Shown here: piece after piece, positions 15,115-26,989 of the stretch
Position numbering within the stretch: the first letter of the stretch is position 1
Layout: the number at the start of each line of letters is the position of its first letter
DNA from: Merluccius polli
Taxonomy: Eukaryota > Chordata > Actinopteri > Gadiformes > Merlucciidae
Assembly: GCA_030340625.1 (NCBI GenBank)
Contig: JAOPHQ010001991.1
Coordinates: 27,501 to 91,500, forward strand
Direction of reading: 5' to 3'
Length of the DNA: 64,000 nt
The notes under the pieces: model-generated
Database searches by the model: none
Seen by the model: only the letters and a program-made list of their open reading frames with translations
Told to the model about the DNA's origin: nothing
Made by a program: the position numbers and the translations under genes

Positions 15115-17429
15115 CTCTGCCCACCAGGAGACTCCCTGGAATAAGCAAATGCCAGTCAGTTAAACAACACACAAAGACCCCCTAGTAGTCAGAAAGCCCC
15201 CGCTACACCTCGTCCGACTCAAAGAGACTCTCCGCCTCGCCCACCCAGTAGTCAGTCAGTTACAGTAAACTGGGCTGTTGCTAGAAAATCCCCCCCACCA
15301 CCCCCCCCCTCCTGACTTATGGAGGAGGCATAGGAGAGCAAAGTGTTTTCTTCAGCGTCTCTCTCTCTCTCTGCCCTCCAACTGGGGTCTCTCTCTCTCT
15401 CTCTCGCCCTCTCTCTACCCCCCCCTTGTCCCCCCAAAAAACCGTGAGGGTGGGTGGGTGGGTCGGTGAGTGGGTGAGTCATCCCCATGGAGAGCCTCCA
15501 TTGTGGGGTAATTCAGAGAGGCAGCGGTGGGCACATGGAAGCGTTTTACAGTACGCCCTGGGAGTATGGGGCGGTCACAGCACCTGATCAAAGCCCTCAC
15601 TGGGAGCCAGTCATCTGGCGAGACCAGGGGCCGGCATCAAAGAGCATGACGTTGACACAAGGAGACGCAAGGGAGAGAGGGGAGAGAGAGAGAGAGAGAG
15701 AGAAAAGAAAGGGGTGAGAGTGAGGAGGAACAGAGGGGAGGGAGAGCAAAAGGAGAACAGGGGAGAAGAAAGAAGAAAAGAGGGAGAAGAAGAAAAGAAA
15801 TAGCTCTCTCTTTCCTTTCTTCTTCTCTCTCTCTCTCTTTTAGTTTGTAATTTTCGACATATGATACTGCTTTGATTTTTTTTCCCCCCTTCTTGCAAGA
15901 CCAAACTCACTGGTTCCCCTCCTCCCTCTTCCCCTCCCTTCCCCTTCGCTCCCCATGCGTCTCCCCCCAGTCGGTCATTGTGCCACCTGTGGCACATTGC
16001 ATAACTGCCCAGAAATCAGCTTTTTCGAAGAGCCTCCCCTGCTTCCAGAAAAAAAATGACATCATCACCAGCGAAGGGCCCCCCAACTGCACAATCCCCC
16101 TCTGTCAGGGCCCCCCCTCCACCCCCCCACCGCCACAGTAAGACAATCTCTGCCTCAGAGCCACTGCAACAGATGTGCCCGTTTCGGTGAAGAGGAGAGG
16201 GCTCACGGGTCAAGGCCGACAACAATAGCCAGAGTTGTGCAACTCTAAACCCCTGAGCACCTCCACGCAGGAGCAGGCGCCCAGGAGGCCGGCGGGGGAC
16301 CCGGGGCCCACCGACGGCTCTGCTGGCACCACACAGCACAATGGAGACTAGGAGAGTTGAAGCTGCAGTTCAGTTCTGCGTGCTACTTTTAGGAGCCATA
16401 TTGGGTTACAATGCAGGATTTTTCTTTCTTTTTTTTTTCCTAGTGACTTTTTTTAAAGATCCCCCATTGCTGTGATTGCTGAACAGAAGAGCTTATAAAA
16501 GGTATAGAGGCTCTGGATGTGAACATGAAGTGTGCCATCAGTGAGATCACCAGGAAAAAAAAGTTTAAGAAAGTTTAGACTAGACTTTTTTCAGGGCAGA
16601 ATAATCCACTTTCAAACCGGTTTTCCCTTCACTTTCCGATGATGTCAGTAAAAGCAGGTGCTATCGCCTCGGAGGATCTGCCCCCCCCCCCCCCACCACC
16701 ACCACCACCACCACCAGCCCCCAGTCTCCCGGGTCTCCTCGCACTATAGGGCGGCTGTTTTCGGGGAAAGTCGGGACTCAAGCCAAGCGGACCCCACCAG
16801 GGTCCTTGCCTGGGCCGGGGGAGGATGGTTTATGAGACCTGGGCTCATAACTAACTTTGACAAATTACAAACCATAAACCATAGAGCTGCCTCTGGAGGA
16901 GTCCGGCGAAACTGCGCGTTGGGTGGCCGCGTAATGCGACGCGTAATGCGTAAAACAGCTCCGCGGTTTATTTTCCATATTTCTATCCCGATAAAGTGAA
17001 TGCATATTAAGGGATGGTTTATTACTGAAATGCGGGCTTCGTATAAACGACTGTTTTCTTGTTCTCTGATCTCAAAAGCAGCGAATGGTGTTACACTTTG
17101 AATGGTGGATAAGATGCAGCTGCAGTTACAGCTTCACTCATAACTCATAACCCATAAGTCATAACTCATAACACATACGTCATAACTCATAACTCGTAAC
17201 CCATAAGTCATAAGTCATAGCTCTCACCTGAGAAGTCATCAAAGGCAGTGGGGACATATTTGGTCGGATAGCCATTGGTCGTGTAGCTGACCACCAGACT
17301 GGTTTTGCCCACCGCCCCGTCGCCGAGGAGGACGCACTTCAGCACCCGCTCCTGGGCCGGTCCGGGTCTGGGACTAGGGGTCGGCTTGTGGGGCGGTACC
17401 GGAGGGGCCATCGCCTTGCCGTAATCCAT
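12233..17429 (-). CDS. rhou: RhoU-like atypical Rho GTPase (Wrch-1 type), 3 exons, 238 aa
   Basis: Exons on the minus strand are 17429-17228, 14774-14716 and 12688-12233 (TAA stop). Donors (GTGAG, GTATG) and acceptors (TTAG, CTCAG) are clean, and phases join as 1 then 0. The protein has a Pro-rich N-terminus (APPVPPHKPTP, about residues 8-18), as in RhoU, where such motifs bind SH3 adaptors. The P-loop GDGAVGKT is at 36-43, switch I YVPTAF at 58-63, DTAGQ at 83-87, TQCD at 141-144 and ECSAL at 182-186. RhoU hallmarks are LQLCDTAGQ, SFQN, EKWVPEIR, ECSALTQKNLKEVFDAAI and the tail DKMK-LSKSWWKKY. Human RhoU has 258 aa, so the length fits. Known family roles are fast nucleotide cycling, PAK binding, and action on filopodia and focal adhesions at membranes. 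The start at 17429 is preferred over an in-frame ATG at 17465, which would add a hydrophobic stretch unlike the family. The C-terminus is YVCVQ, with one Cys where mammals have CCFV. Which teleost paralogue (a or b) it is cannot be decided here. Confidence 0.93.
12689..14715 (-). other. rhou intron 2
   Basis: Contains (GA)n next to the acceptor (12695-12726), a TGAGTGAG-rich stretch 12760-12835, CT-rich 13465-13570, (GT)n 13693-13727, poly-G 14258-14274 and GT tracts 14554-14670. No further exon was recognised. Confidence 0.8.
14775..17227 (-). other. rhou intron 1
   Basis: Contains long (GA)n tracts 14776-14960, (CA)n 15081-15112, CT/GA-rich 15358-15840 and (CAC)n after poly-C at 16681-16716. 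A degenerate repeat of CATAACT/CATAAGT words at 17136-17217 abuts the exon 1 donor. No exon was seen. Confidence 0.8.
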
Positions 17430-19847
17430 CAGTACGCACAACAGCACACACACAAAAACCCCCAAAAAGTCACATTCAGCAGATCTGATCCAGCGACGCG
17501 TCTGGCGCTGCAGACGTGCAGACCGCTACCCTGGTCAGGGTAGATGAAGGACGCACCATGTGGACTTGTCCTCCTCCCCCCCTCCTCTCCTCCTCCCTTA
17601 TCCTATCCTACAAGTCACAGTGATGAGGGTCGACCTGCTGGGGGGAGGATGTCTCCTCCTTTGAGCCCTGCGCGCAAAGTAAGTCCTCCAGCGGCGGCTT
17701 TACCATCACTGCGCTCAACTCACTGGTCCCACACTGTTTAAAAAAGTGGAGGCGTGTCTAGATGTCTCAACGTGACGGATGATGACATTTGACCGTTTCC
17801 TCCCATACCCCCACCCCCTCCCTCCCCCTTCCTCCCCCATCCAGTGGGTAGGATCAGTGTGGAGAGTCGTGCACAACTCCTAGTTTGGTTTCTTATTGCA
17901 CCGTTTCCCTCTTGGTTTTTTGTTGCAGGATTGCCCCTCTATGATGGGCTGGGGTTGCTGCGTTTGGATAAACTATTATCTCTGTATGGGGATGCTGCAG
18001 AGACTGACCACTGCAAAAAAAAGCACATTTAAAAACAATCATTGTGTTTCCAAAGGTCAGAAAGGTTTGCAGCATAAGCTATTTATCAACTGTGCGTTAA
18101 GTATATTTGTGTGACTCATTTGGACATCGTCTAGACTTGACCATTGGGCTACATTTGACTCGGACCTATTTTGATTTCAGTACAAATAAGGCAGGTTTCA
18201 GGGGGTTTGGGGGGGATTATAGCCCACTATAAATGGGTTTACAGGCTCTCAAAACCATGTCTAAAACACACGTTCGGGTTAACTGCCTCGACTGCGTTTA
18301 TGGTCGAGGCTATGTCACGTATAATATGATGAGTTATGAGTTAAAGCAACTTTTTAGTCTCATCATAAGAATTAGTCATCATCTTATTCTGGATGACTAG
18401 AAATAGATTAGACGGACTTTTTGCGCCCCCTGCTGTCGAACCGAGGAACTGACATTGTTGTCTTGACTAGGCTTTGGTGGAAGAATATGATGGGCCTACA
18501 CATTGCACATGTTCAGTTGTTGGCATATTCTTCAAATTCGGTGTTTTAACATCCATATAAAATTTAAAATGTGTGAAACTAAAATGTGTCCTTACATAAG
18601 ATAAATAAACAAAAATGTAATTCCTCAAAAAAAACACTCGACACCCTCGGTTGCTAGATGAACAAAAAAAGTTTGCATCATCTTTGTTTCCTTCAAAAAG
18701 TTTATTTGTTTATTTTATTGGTTTCCAAGATATCCGTTTTTGTTATTATTGCTAGATTAAAAATCCACATAATGAATACACAATGTTTCGGAGAAACAAA
18801 AAGCAAAACATAGACTACCGAAATGATTCATCAGAACAAGAATAGTGTGATGTGTGCAAGGCTGCACTAGAATAATCCACATTCAGGAGACATGCCTTAT
18901 AACTACATACTTATCCTTAGTGAAATAACCTAACACTACCTTGATGAAATATCCTAATGGGAAATTTAGAGGAACAAAAACTACATCTCCCATCACTTAA
19001 ACCTTCAATTCAGATCAAATCAGATTACGAGACGTATCCTGATTTCAGACGTATCAGAATAAACCTGTCAGCAAAGTCGTAAACAAACTGTTGTGTATTT
19101 AATGCACTGGAGACATCATATTACAACAAACTTCACTGGAAAATAAAAGTAGCACTTTAAATAGAGAATAAACGAGTCCAAAGAGAGAAGGCAAAGAAGA
19201 TATTTAAGAAAGATGAAAAAATAGAATGGTTATAACCTCAGTATTAAGGAAAATAATGGTCGAATAAAATAGAAATGCATCAGAGGAGGATGCTCATCCC
19301 AAGCTCTGTTATTCTGCATTATGTACGGCATTATTTTTATTTGATCAAATACTTGCATATTGGGGGAAGTATACCAACACACAGTATCTACTGTAAGCCA
19401 ATATCAGCTGATAATATGGGACAGGCCCAATACATTTATATATTATCATTATATATATATATTATTATTTCAACTTTCAATGCAAATAGGCCGCATGGGT
19501 GCCGTACATTAGATGTGTGTCCTTGAACCCAACTGCCACGGTAGAAAAGTGTCACCATAAATCGTAAGGCATAACAACTGAAGACGCATGAAGCTTGTGT
19601 CAGCGGCCCGAGGAGCCGCAGTGTGGGGGACGCGTGTTCGACTCTCCTCCACAAACCCTCCATTCATAAAAGTGGTCAACTCTCGTTTACCGACGGTCAA
19701 CAGTTAAACCGAGACACACACTATTCTTCACATCAGTCAACATTCATCAGCACTAATCACACAAAAAGGTATAGTGGAAAGCAACAGCGTTGTCAGCCGG
19801 TCTGATGGAAACTGGAGGGGCGGGGGGGGGGGCTTGCTATGAGAAGT

Positions 19848-19879
<32 letters not shown>

Positions 19880-20960
19880 TGCTGATGTAGGATAGTTTCC
19901 GGTTACAGTGAAACCAGAACATGCACACTTATTAGCTGTGATTAGAAAAGGCACCTACTGTATAGTTCACACTTACGTTCCTCCAATAGCCTGGAGACCA
20001 GCGGGGGGGGGGGCAAGGTGTTGGGGGGGGGGGGGGGGGGGGGGGTAGGTGAGGTCACTTTCATCACTCTTATTTTTTATGCAACCTCAGAGTCAAAGAA
20101 ATGTGTGCGATTTCACTAAATCTGTGACACGCTGAGGCCTATGTCTTTATCTTCCCTCTCTCCTCCCATTATGGATTATCAGAGGAAATAATGTTGCTCC
20201 TCCTCCATATGAAGTCCTCCTCCTTTCTGTATGTGTGGTGAAATGAATGAATGAATGAATGAATGAATGAGGACACTCAACGCAAAGAAAATTCAGTCGG
20301 TTGGGAGGTAAAAATGGTTGACGGACAGAAAGCAAGTAGCTGAACAGCCAAAGAACACATGTGATTTTAATAGCTTGAGGGTAACAGTGGATGTCCAGCA
20401 AGTGGTATGTCACAAATGTCTCTTTCTCTAAAATTATTTCACACACGCACATGCACAGACACACACATTCTCACACACACACACTCACACACACATTCTC
20501 ACACACACACACTCTCACACACACACACACATTTGCGCACGCACACACACACACACACACATACATTTGCGTGCACACACACAACACACTCACTGTTTCT
20601 GTATATACACAATGCATACAGCCATGAAAATGAACACGCCTACAGTCTGTCCACACGTATTCACATACACACACATGCGACCTGATTTATCCCAGACGTA
20701 CGCTCCCATGAATAATGATCACAACGTCTGCATTTAGAGGACAACAAGCTTCGTCCCTTTGTGATTGTGATGATGACGTATTATCTTTTTCTGTATGTGA
20801 CCTCTGTATGTTTTTCTCTCTGACTCACAACCATAAATACCACCATCACCCCCCCCCCCCCCCCCCCCCACCCGCCCCCCTTAACTGTCCTGTCCACACT
20901 TACTGGCTTTTAACACCGTGTTTCCAAGCAGCGAGTACGACGAGCCCAGACACCTTATAT
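17430..20960. other. rhou upstream flank and intergenic space before rtn2
   Basis: 17,430-17,760 is the likely rhou promoter/5' UTR side. Beyond it is AT-rich unique sequence with no ORF of note. Poly-G/GT patches lie at 19815-19880 and 20004-20045, a (GAAT)n run at 20243-20270, and CA tracts 20440-20590. Poly-C is at 20850-20870. Confidence 0.6.
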
Positions 20961-20965
20961 ATGTA

Positions 20966-20971
20966 TTTATT
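20966..20971 (-). terminator. Candidate rtn2 polyadenylation signal
   Basis: AATAAA on the minus strand (TTTATT on plus), about 400 nt downstream of the rtn2 stop codon. It is the first canonical hexamer seen after the stop; use is inferred. Confidence 0.5.
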
Positions 20972-21367
20972 TGATCTGGTCATTTGGATTTGCAGCTGCC
21001 AATCATCCATGTGTCCGCTTCTTCAATCTTTTTATAGACCCTGTTCATGTCATCGCACGTCTTCCCCCCCTAAGAAGGCCAGGAGTGCCCCCGATAATAG
21101 CAGCACGAGTCGTCCCCCTTAAGACCCCCCCCCCGGTCCAAACCTGACCCCATCCTTCAACCCCCACTACAGTACACAGGATTACACTCGCTCCTAAGAC
21201 CCAGTACCACCCCCTCTATATGATTAGCCCATCAACCCCAGAAGCTCTGAGCACAGACTGCTGGGTAAGACATCTGAGTGACAGTCTGTAACTCCACTTT
21301 TGTTTCCACTTCATTGCCCACTCTTTGTTTTTTTTTTGTCCTTTTTTTTTTAATACATTTTTCAGTT

Positions 21368-22840
21368 TCACTGGGATTTGGGTTTGGCGCCACCTGGAGT
21401 TGGGTCTGGGGATGGGCCACCTCCGTGGGCAATTCTCTGCAGACTGGAGAAGAGGGGAGACACAATGTGGTGGATTAGACATGTAGTGAACGCCAGGTGC
21501 CACATTTTAAATGGTCATTAACTCATTTAAGTTGACCATATTGCCTAAAAGGAACGGCTTCCTGCAGCAGGTGGCGCCATACTCACATGTCCTTGACGTT
21601 GTCGATGTTGGCCTGGATCTTCGCTAAGAAGCTATCGACCTGCTCCTGAAATATTAAAGAAGGCCTTATAGTAGACATACACTTCGGATGTGAAACCAAA
21701 CACCAATTTGCTGAAGCCTATGACGCGGTATTGCACTTCACTGGATCGGTGTGCGAGGAATTACCTGGCGCCGTTTGTAGAAAAGTGGCAGAGAGAAAAT
21801 AGCGATCACACCTGAGGAGGCAGATGAAAAAAGAGAGAAAGTGAAACCGATGTGCATGTTTGTGAACCATACACCACATGGCACGGTAGTCAAACACAGC
21901 ACGTTATATGCTCAGCTAGTGTCTCACCGATAATGACCACGGTAAGGCCATTGCAGATCTTTCCCAGGAACGTCGCCAGATACACCAGAACCAGGAACTG
22001 AGGACAGACGGTAAGAACAAGCAGGGTTAGGGTTAGCTCTAGAGCTAGGTTAGGGTTAGATAGATAGCACACCGTTAGCACTGATTAGCTTAGCTCTGTT
22101 GCATGTGATTTGGACAGCAGCAAATCTAGTGAAATACTTCTCTTTAAGTGTTATATTTCTATTGTGTCTTTTAATTGTAATTAATTGTAATTGACAAATG
22201 TCTTGTCGTGTTATACTGTGCATTTAACACATACAAAAGACTGACTTTGACAAAGGCCTGGGCTTCCCTTTTCTCCATGAACATATCTTTACAGCGATGT
22301 GATTGACCTGGTTTGACTGTGGTTAGTGGTAGGTTGTGATGTCTCCACCTTCTAAAACCAGTAGGCCCTGTCCCCTTTAGCGGTGGTGGATGTGGTGTGA
22401 AATGGGATATCCCGCACCGAGATAGTCTGACTGCTGCCTGGGCTGTGTCACATGCCGTCTCGGTCAGGGTTGAAAATGGCTTAGCGGACTTAAGCCCTGG
22501 GTTGAAGCAGTTAACCCACTAACTGATTCTGCCACTTTAACCGCCCCCCCTATTTAAACTCATTACAAAGTGTGTTGAGATTTATGTATGCGAGGGGTTC
22601 GTAAAATGTCAGATGGTTGGAGAGAGAGACGAGTGCCGTATATCTTTTTGTTTGTCATCGACGTTTTAGAAAAAAGTAGTTCCCTGCAAACGGACCCAGT
22701 CTATGGTTACTACATAGGACAGGATGGATAGGATGCCCTTATTTCTGGAGTCCAGTCGTCAGGCCTAATTTAAAAATAATGGGGACGCGTGTTGTTGTCA
22801 ACTGAAGTGTACGAGGTAGTTGGCATGGTAACAGATGGTA

Positions 22841-22879
<39 letters not shown>

Positions 22880-25800
22880 GTATGAAGTCTGAAAAACAAT
22901 AATAGGCCTATGTCCTTTTCAGTGCACATCTAGTATTTATGGATCCATAAACATTGAGGTACAACAGGGTCCTGTAGCGTGTGTGTGTGTGTGTGTGTGT
23001 ATGTGTGTGTGTGTTAGCCTACCTTGAGGGAGTCAAAGAGGTTTGCGACAAAGACGAGTTTCTTCAGGGTGTCCACAGCGGACATCACCATGATGATGGC
23101 TTTCTTCATGCACTGCTCAGCCTGCTCTCCACTCAGACCAATGTCCAGGTCAAAGTATTTCCTAACAGAGAGAAACACAACCACACGAGAGACGAGAGAT
23201 GAGCAATAAAGTGACCGATTCATAAAGACAGAGCAAATAGCAAAATGCCGTATCACTGTCTGAGTCCAAAAATATTGTAGCATAACAATACATACGGTAT
23301 GTGGTTGACAGATATCAGAGGTGAATTCCCGACTAACTTTACTTTACTAACTATTTATTCATTCATTTGGCAGACGCTTGTATCCAAGGTGACTTACAGT
23401 GAATTGAGATACAGGCCTTGCACATGGATGCCTACAGACAGACATTGGCGGACATTAGGGGTTCGAACCCAGCACCCTTTCAGCTGCAAATCAACATTGG
23501 CGGATATTGGGCTTCGAAACCCAGTACCTTTCAGCTGCAAGTCAACACTGGCGGACATTAAGGGTTCAAACCCAGTACCCTTTCAGCTGCAAGTCAACAT
23601 TGGCGGATATAGGGGTTCGAACCCAGTACCTTTTAGCTGCAAGGCAACATTGGCGGACATTAGGGGTTCGAACCCAGTACCCTTTCAGGTGGAAGTCAAC
23701 ATTGGCGGACATTAGGGGTTCAAACCCAGCACCCTTTCAGCTGCAAGTCAAACACCCTAACCACTAGTCTATCCCACCCTCCTTACTTTTGACAAAATGA
23801 CTTGCCAACCCCAGAAAAGCAGAGCACCAATACAACCACATAAAACACGAAAACATCCAGCGGACGCCTACAGGGACTTCATTCAGACACAAAGCGGTTA
23901 CTTGAAGGGGTGCTCGCCGTCGGCCCAGTTGAGGATGTGGAGGATCTTGTAGTAGACGCGCACGGCGATGGTGAAGCAGACGGTGGCGAGCGAGAGGGTG
24001 GAGACCACCGTGATGATACTGAGCTGGAACAGGGACAGCAGGACCACCACCAAGCCCGTCAGCACCATGCCCGTACGCTCCGTGTCCTTCCAGTAGAGCA
24101 GATCCATCACTGGGGGAGGGAGCGGACCGTTAGAGGGGGTTCAGACAGACAGACAGACAGAGGGGAATAGATGTAAAGAAGCACAGGTCAGGAAACGAGA
24201 GAGAGGAAAAGAGGGAGATGTGAGCAGAAAGGAGTGACGAGGGTGTACATGTGCATTGATTGAGGTTTTTTTCCGATAACGTGAATATCGGTACCAAACT
24301 GTGGCTTAGGATAGGCGGAGGAGCGCTCACAGGACCATTGCGTGAAGAGAGAGGATTTCTAATAGTCTAGTAATAGTTTTAATTGCTGGTGGAGACTGGT
24401 CATTAAAGTGTTTGGTTTCTGCCTCAGGTTTTTTTTTTAAAGGTTTTTCTATCACACTTGGCTTGGCTAGTGGGCTGTTGTCACCTCAGCACTATAAGTC
24501 TCTAGGGTAGGATGAGGCCACAGGAAGGAAGGCTGCAGTGGGGAACAGAGGCAGGGTGAATTAAGGCCCTGCAAGTAGCTGTGGCACAAGGCACACACAC
24601 ACATACACACACACAAACACTGTGGTACAAGGGATTTCCAGTATTGCAGCGCTGTGTGTGTGTGTGTGTGCGTGTGCGTGTGTGTGTGTGCACACGCTCA
24701 CTCAGGGAGCTGGGTGGAGCGGCTAAATATAGCCCCTGACATGAAAGAAAGACTGAAGGAGGAGGGGCTTTGAGGGAAAGTGGGCGGGACTCTGGAGAGT
24801 CCGCCTCTAGTGGCACCTGCTGACAGACATCAGGATGTCAACACCCCCCCCCCCCCCCCCCCCCCAATCCACACCCTGTTGGTGTCTCTTTCTGTTGCCG
24901 CGGAAACAGACACGATGACCACCAAGGCAGCATACCCCCATCCGACACAATTGATATGTAGAATATGTGAATTCATAGACTATTAATAATAGTAATTCTA
25001 CTTTCAGTTAGCTATTTGACAAACTATGAAACACTTACATAACATTACTAAGACTGGAGTATTAATACTGGAGTATCATTTGTGAACCATTATCACACAG
25101 AATCAAATTATGTCATGCAATTATGGTAACATGGCTATATTTTGACTTTTTTTTTTAACATGACATCATGTACGTCTGGCCAGTGTTGTAACCACAGCAA
25201 CGGTTCAGTAATGGCAGAAAGATAGTGGCCCTTTCCTTTCTATTCTACGACTATGTCAGTAATGCCAAAGCCTCTAACAACATACAAACAGTGCTTTTAA
25301 TACAGAGCAATGACAGAGGCTACCAGCAGTGGGCTATATTTATTTATAATGGTCACACCGCAGACTAGTAGCACAAATGCTCCCACCTGTCCACCGTCGA
25401 GACAGAAGAAACACACAAAGACAAACACAGCTACCCACAAACCACTTTCTGGCGTGTATTTGCTTGTGTTGTTGTCTAGTTTAGACACCGGTCTATTCAT
25501 TTTCAAGTGCTTATTCAAGCACAAAATACAAATATTATGTCCACATAATAACCGAGAACAGTGTGTGCATAGTATTTTGTATGGAGATGAGGTAACTGAA
25601 CGGTAAGTGCCCCGCAATTAAGTAAATATCCATAAATCTGCATAAATCTCCCTTTACCCTTTAAACCTTAGAAACAACCCAACAGCACTATTAGTTCACA
25701 GCCGAAAGCACAGTTGTTAAGTTAAATACATACTTAAAAGCTGGATAAAATAGCAGACAGAACTACATTACATAAGACAGATACACACTATACCAATCGA

Positions 25801-26650
25801 TAATAGTATTATCGACTAGATTAACCACAAAGGACAGACGGTCAATAAGCAACACCTTCGGTTGCCACCCCTAAGCGACACGTAAGCATGACTAAAAAAA
25901 AAAATTTATCCAGCACAGCACATGACTCAGCGATGTGTAGGTGTACGTATGTCTTATAGTACGACACGCAGGCTCTGAATGATCCCGGCCATGCCAACTA
26001 TACAGAGGAACCCCCAGGAATATTTAGGGAACCAGCTGGCGGAGTCATGACACACGAATTCAACCATCTGAGAACAGCATAACACGCCGGCAGAAAATTG
26101 TGTGTGTGTGTTTGTGAGTGTGTGACTTAGACCAATCAGATCACACAGCATTAATTAGTCACAAGCAAGGAGCGAGTGATAAACAAGCCCATCAATTAAA
26201 AACAAAGCAAGCATATGTCGCGAAAATAAGCTTCTGTGGTGAGCAAGAGAGACAGAGAGACAGAGAAACAGAGAGCGACAAATAGAGAGAGAAAGGGAGA
26301 CTGTGCAGTGTGTTAAAGGATCAAGATGATAATCTCCTGATCTCTGACTGAAACTCGGTGAAATTCTTCCAGGTTCGACAGCTCCCAGACTAACTAGCGC
26401 AGACTAAAAGCGGTCTCTATCACCACTTCTCTCCTCTCCTCTGGCGGTCTTCTGTCTCCTCTCATGCCTGCTGCTCAGGTCACTCACACACTTCGCCCCA
26501 CTGCCAGAGATTACAATCAGCCTAAGTCAACAGTAAGCCCCTGCAGATACTAAAACATCACGCTCAATGCATCGTGTGCAGAGGTGTGACTATAAGGTCT
26601 TTTTTCCCTTTCCTAGTTTAAAAGTCCAGGGTCTCACCTTTGCTGGCCAT
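21368..26650 (-). CDS. rtn2: Reticulon-2, short isoform from internal promoter, 203 aa
   Basis: A 13-nt coding first exon (26650-26638) reads MASK plus one base, followed by a GTGAG donor. It ends in phase 1, exactly the phase in which exon 28579-28358 joins the reticulon domain exon at 24109, so the product is MASKV-MDLLYWKDT and onward. Human short RTN isoforms use the same layout (RTN2-C begins MGSKVADLLYW). The total of 612 nt over seven exons is in frame with the TGA at 21368. This implies an alternative promoter just upstream (above about 26,660) between the two long-isoform exon groups. The short form would be the bare membrane-shaping domain without the acidic N-terminal region. Transcription from here is inferred from structure only. 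Confidence 0.85.
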
Positions 26651-26912
26651 TTTGGTAATTTAGTGTACTGCTGTCCCTCCTGTGTGGTTCTCTGCCGGTC
26701 TCCCTCTCACTCCTGCTGTGCTCCCCTTTCAGAGCGCAGAGCTGTTTTTGGCTAGCCCCTGCCCCGTCAGCAGTCCACAGACCGGACAGCCCAAAATAAT
26801 CTGGTCTACGTCCCACCCCCCCACCCCCTTCTCCCTCCCTCCCTCCCTCCCCCCTTTAAAAACTCCCATTGACACACACAGGGAAAGGAGATTCTCCAAA
26901 TGTTTGATGATG

Positions 26913-26989
<77 letters not shown>

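Noticed and set aside
17430..17465. Upstream in-frame ATG extending the RhoU-like protein (MGVFVCVLLCVL)
   Set aside because: It would add a hydrophobic leader absent from the family; the ATG at 17429 gives the expected short Pro-rich N-terminus.
22022..22065. Telomere-like AGGGTTAGGGTTAG
   Set aside because: Only a few imperfect units within an rtn2 intron.
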